From Parasponia andersonii (taxonomy: Eukaryota > Streptophyta > Magnoliopsida > Rosales > Cannabaceae), in NCBI GenBank assembly GCA_002914805.1, contig JXTB01000550.1, positions 33,867 to 97,866 of the forward strand: a stretch of 64,000 nt of DNA, given 5' to 3'. Below, in pieces: positions 60,666 to 64,000 of this stretch (position 1 is the stretch's first letter; the number at the start of each line of letters is the position of its first letter). The notes beneath the pieces are model-generated. The model saw nothing but the letters and a program-made list of their open reading frames with translations. It made no database searches and was not told the origin of the DNA. A program made the translations under genes and the position numbers.

Positions 60666-62159
60666 GAAGAATTTCATTTCTCCCTTTTGCCTTTGTTTTT
60701 CTTCGTATAACTCATCAATTTATAGACATATATGTATAATGATTGCAAAATTTCTCAAAATATATGAAGTAATTATATTTAATGTTCCTTTATTTTTTTG
60801 ATATTGGGGTGTGATAAATTGATTTTTAGGCTTCAATATTAGAAGTAAGTGTTTCAATATTAGAAGTAACTCTGGTTACCAATTAAGTTAAGCTTGCGAT
60901 TGCATTTTATATTCTTTTATAGATTTTCGTTTTAGTAAAGACCTGCCCTTAATTTTATATAGGTAAATAAGTATATCAGTTTTTTATGTTTATATGTTAA
61001 GTGTACCAATTTCTATCAAGAGTAAATTAGATTTTTACCTTCTCTACATCAAAGATATTCTACACATAGTTTATATGCTAAGAAAAAATGTTTTTTATTG
61101 TAAGTTAATTTTTACACGAGAAATTAGAGTAGGTGCCTCTCTTTTTATACTTTGTTTTGATAAATGAATTTTTTTTTCTTTTATTATTATTTATAGTCTT
61201 GGCATATCGACCATGGTATTTGAAAAATGAACATTTATTTAAAATGGACAAAAATTTTAGCCACTTTTCTATGAGCCGTTTTTTACACTGGGCTGTCAAC
61301 TGAATTTAATCATAATCCTAATAAAAGTTCGAAAAATAAACGGGTAATTTTTTTAAGTGGCCATAATTTGGCCATTTGATACTGGATCACAAAAAATTAA
61401 GAAGAATTCAGAAGAAAGGATTTCTAACACTTTTACTATAAAAACCAAAAATACTTACAAAAATACTGTGAGTCAGTTTTATTTTTAATTTCTGTACCAC
61501 TATTTTTAGAAAAATACAATTTTTTAAAGGGTGTTTCTATTGCTACCCTTATTTTTTCTCTTCCCACACCCCTTCTAATTAATTGATTATGTACCAAAAT
61601 AACCTTAAGTAAATTGAAATAAATATCCTTATAAGCATTATACAATATAACTCCATTTCTTAGCACACCCGTTAATACACTTTACAAGTTTATACTATAA
61701 TTAAATACTAGAGATCAAAATCTTATACCATTCAATTTATAAGCTAAATGGAAAACAATAAATATTGAAGATTTTGATTTTATCAATGATTTTTACTATT
61801 ATGAGGTAATGCTTTTAGTTTTATTTTTTATGCTTATTCGATCTAATTTTTTGTTTCCGAAATGGAATTTAGAATTTATCCTCCTGGATTTTGCTTATGA
61901 AATCCTGGTTTTTAGCATTTGTTCTTGTTAGGTTAACTGGTTCTCATCTCTTTTGTTATTCAAATATTAAAGTCCCTTATAATATATTAATAGGGAAAGA
62001 AATCATTATCAACTTTTTGTACATATAATATGTTTGGGTTTTAATCAAATGACCCCTTGTAGATTATAACGTCTAACGAAAAATCTTCCATGCCTTGAGC
62101 AAACGAACCAAAAAACATAAAGAGTCCCAAAATTTTATTCCTATGTTTTTGTTTCTTTT
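60666..62159. other. AT-rich intergenic DNA
   Basis: No gene. CAATATTAGAAGTAA is repeated twice near 60833-60870. Base composition changes sharply at about 62160. Confidence 0.5.
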
Positions 62160-64000
62160 TTTATGGAAAGACTAGATATTGGAGCGGTTTCTCACCAGCT
62201 GTCCACGTGTATCTGAACCGCTGATGCTGTATTCTCCAACTGTCCACGTGTACTCGCTTTCCCAAAGTGCTCTGAACTCCAGGCAGGGTCGGAGAGGCGG
62301 GGGTGGCCACCTGCAAAGGCTCTCTGATGCTTAAGTCAGTAGTCAATCTTTGATTTAGGGTAGGAAAGAATTAGTTCTATATTAGTATATGTTTGTTTCT
62401 TACTCATAAGCTTTTTTTTATACACTTCTTTTTGTAAGCGTACATGCCCCTCTCGGGAATGCATGGATCATATATATGTAGTTCTGAGATTGTGAACCAT
62501 CTAGGTCTCAATCTCAGGACTGAGTTCCTTTTTCCTCAAAGTGTTTCCTAAAGGTCACGGGTCAAGATTATCGTGATCACCTCTATACTGTAGTAGCCCG
62601 GCATATCTACCTGGCAGTGGTCTTTTATGCTTATAAACTCACCCTCATCCCCAAGAAAGGTTCCTACCCCACCTTTTACCTCCAACTGCTACTGGGACGT
62701 CATATCTTCTGGGGCTTGCCAAGGTCAGACAAGCAATGGGACTCCCACGCTAGGCTATACGCCATTGGAGGGGCGTGGTACTCCCCCTGGGTGAATGGAG
62801 AGTACTTCCAAGTTCCCTCAGCTTTCCTGCAGAGTAAGTGCTTGGTGGTGATTTTTGGGTCTGTGACCTCCTTGTTTGTTATTGGTCACGTTATTTTGTC
62901 TTGTGCAGCCTCGACAGAAGAGAGTAGGTTCGAGCCGCATTTGCCAGCGGGGCGGCTCAAAGGCCTGGAGGGGATTATTATCTTCGGATCTCCCAGGGAC
63001 TGCTGGCACATCCAGGCCAACCTCAACCCCTTGGTGATAAATATGATGCCTAGGATGGTTTCATACCTTCCTTTCTTCCTGGACACATGGGTCATCACGA
63101 AGCATCTGCGGAGCCGACTTGACGCATCTGCCCTGAACTGATTTCGCCAGGACGAGCATGATCAGATAGCCATGATGGGTTGGTAGGTCACGGCTTCGAG
63201 CCAATTGGCAGGCTCCAACAATCTGGTAGTGCCGTCTAGCCACGAGCTCGAGGAAGCTGTAAGGTTAGTGGTCGAGGAGTGCGTCAGGCTCCGCAGGGAG
63301 GAAGTCCCCGCCCCCAAGAGGGCTAGGGTTGGGTTCATTTTCGCATTCTTGAGCTTCGTGGGTCAGATTATGGCCGTGACCTAAACATGCTGCATGTTCT
63401 TTGCATGTTCTGAGACAGGCCCATCGGCTGACCCCTCCCCTGTCAAGGGAGGAGCCGCGGGTCATAAGGCTCACCCCACGGCACCCGCTGGCTGGCATCT
63501 CATGGAGCTTTCAGGAGATAAAGTGCCTGCAATCCCCTGCTCCGACACAGGTAGAGACGAGGAGGCGCCGCTGAGTCTAGCTGGAGAGACTGCTACACCA
63601 ACCTCGACCACCCCTAACTCCGGTTCGAAATCGGGTGCTATTTGTCTCGGTGAGGGGATCACAGAGCTCAGTAGGGGGGTTCTGAGGTTGAAGTCCCGGC
63701 TATCTTCCCTTCCCCCAGTCCCAATAAAGCAGCGACACGAGGTCGGCTAATCTAACGAAGAAGAGGGCCGGGCAGAGAAGAGGGGCAGGGTTGCCCCCTC
63801 GTCTGACAGTGATGACGATAGGGCCACGCTGACCCTTCTAAGGAGAAGAAGGTCGGAGCTAGAGGCACTCTCTTTTGTGAATGTCAAACTGGTCACCAAA
63901 CGTACCTTCACACAGGTTTGGTCCATTCGGTTGCTTCTATATTTGTTAGCATCCTTGCTAAACACTGACCCCCCTTTTTTTATTTAACTTGTAGCTGGCC
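62160..64000 (+). mobile_element. GC-rich LTR-retroelement part, cut by the window end
   Basis: The sequence is clearly richer in G+C than everything to its left. A non-coding leader or LTR-like part (62160-62600) contains two CTGTCCACGTGTA words at about 62199 and 62239. Plus-strand gag-like coding follows (62617-63141) and then further degraded coding (63150-63980) with acidic/Ser-Pro-rich readings. The layout suits the 5' part of a plant Ty3/gypsy-type element of the kind that carries the 'putative gypsy-type transposase' domain. It appears broken at a few places. The class assignment is tentative because no pol lies in the window. Confidence 0.55.
62617..63141 (+). pseudogene. Gag-like / 'gypsy-type' plant transposon protein fragment
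   Basis: A 174-residue open frame with YKLTLIPKKGSYPTFYLQ, then HIFWGLPRSDKQWDS and a W-rich segment (GGAWYSPWVNGEYFQVP). The GLPxSxKxW pattern recalls the plant domain annotated as putative gypsy-type transposase, found in gag-like proteins. The frame has no convincing natural start and is part of a longer, broken gene. Confidence 0.5.

Noticed and set aside
62818-63965. Several minus-strand ORFs in the GC-rich right edge
   Set aside because: Shadows of plus-strand retroelement coding. Absence of stops reflects G+C content.

Overview
The window is nuclear DNA of a flowering plant, most likely a eudicot. Support comes from very AT-rich intergenic DNA, GT/AG introns of 100-250 bp, phytocyanin-type genes, and a plant transposon mix (Tekay-like chromovirus, a second Ty3 chromovirus, copia, CACTA, Helitron, several MITEs). 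I cannot name the species. One N at about 58794 marks a draft assembly. I found no tRNA, rRNA or CRISPR.

Only three host genes look intact, all in the right 60%. One encodes a 356-residue, Ser/Arg-rich protein with a lipidation-type N terminus (37458-38528, minus). The other two are paralogous two-exon genes for small secreted phytocyanin-like proteins (40806-41373 and 59676-60353, plus), 18 kb apart. The paralogs share intron position and a matching promoter layout. Both appear to have lost two of the copper ligands.

Layout: 837-8004 is a minus-strand Tekay-like Ty3 element with about 2.2 kb LTRs and no gag. 8005-10450 is AT-rich and holds two tandem duplications. 10450-18870 is a decayed Helitron. 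Its HUH and two-tyrosine motifs are still readable, its helicase is degraded, and an RPA-like cargo lies downstream; a solo LTR with a perfect 5-bp target duplication splits the two. 18870-26700 is mostly gene-free, with dispersed repeats and a hAT-like MITE. 26728-34320 is a nest: an old Tekay-type LTR interrupted by a full-length Ty3 element with GGTGA duplications on both sides. 34454-36540 holds two probable non-autonomous DNA elements. 37458-41443 is the gene island. 42358-42849 is a pair of head-to-tail sister MITEs. 43634-58075 is transposon debris: a Tekay-type LTR, two LTRs of a TGATRAG type, a CACTA transposase relic, a second solo LTR of the family found in the Helitron, and a copia pol fragment. 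59410-60665 is the second phytocyanin-like gene. 62160-64000 is a clearly GC-richer retroelement part that runs off the window.

I found no convincing new multi-gene system. The items most worth pursuing are the promoter conservation and ligand loss of the phytocyanin-like pair, the Helitron with RPA-like cargo, and the nesting order that the target-site duplications fix.
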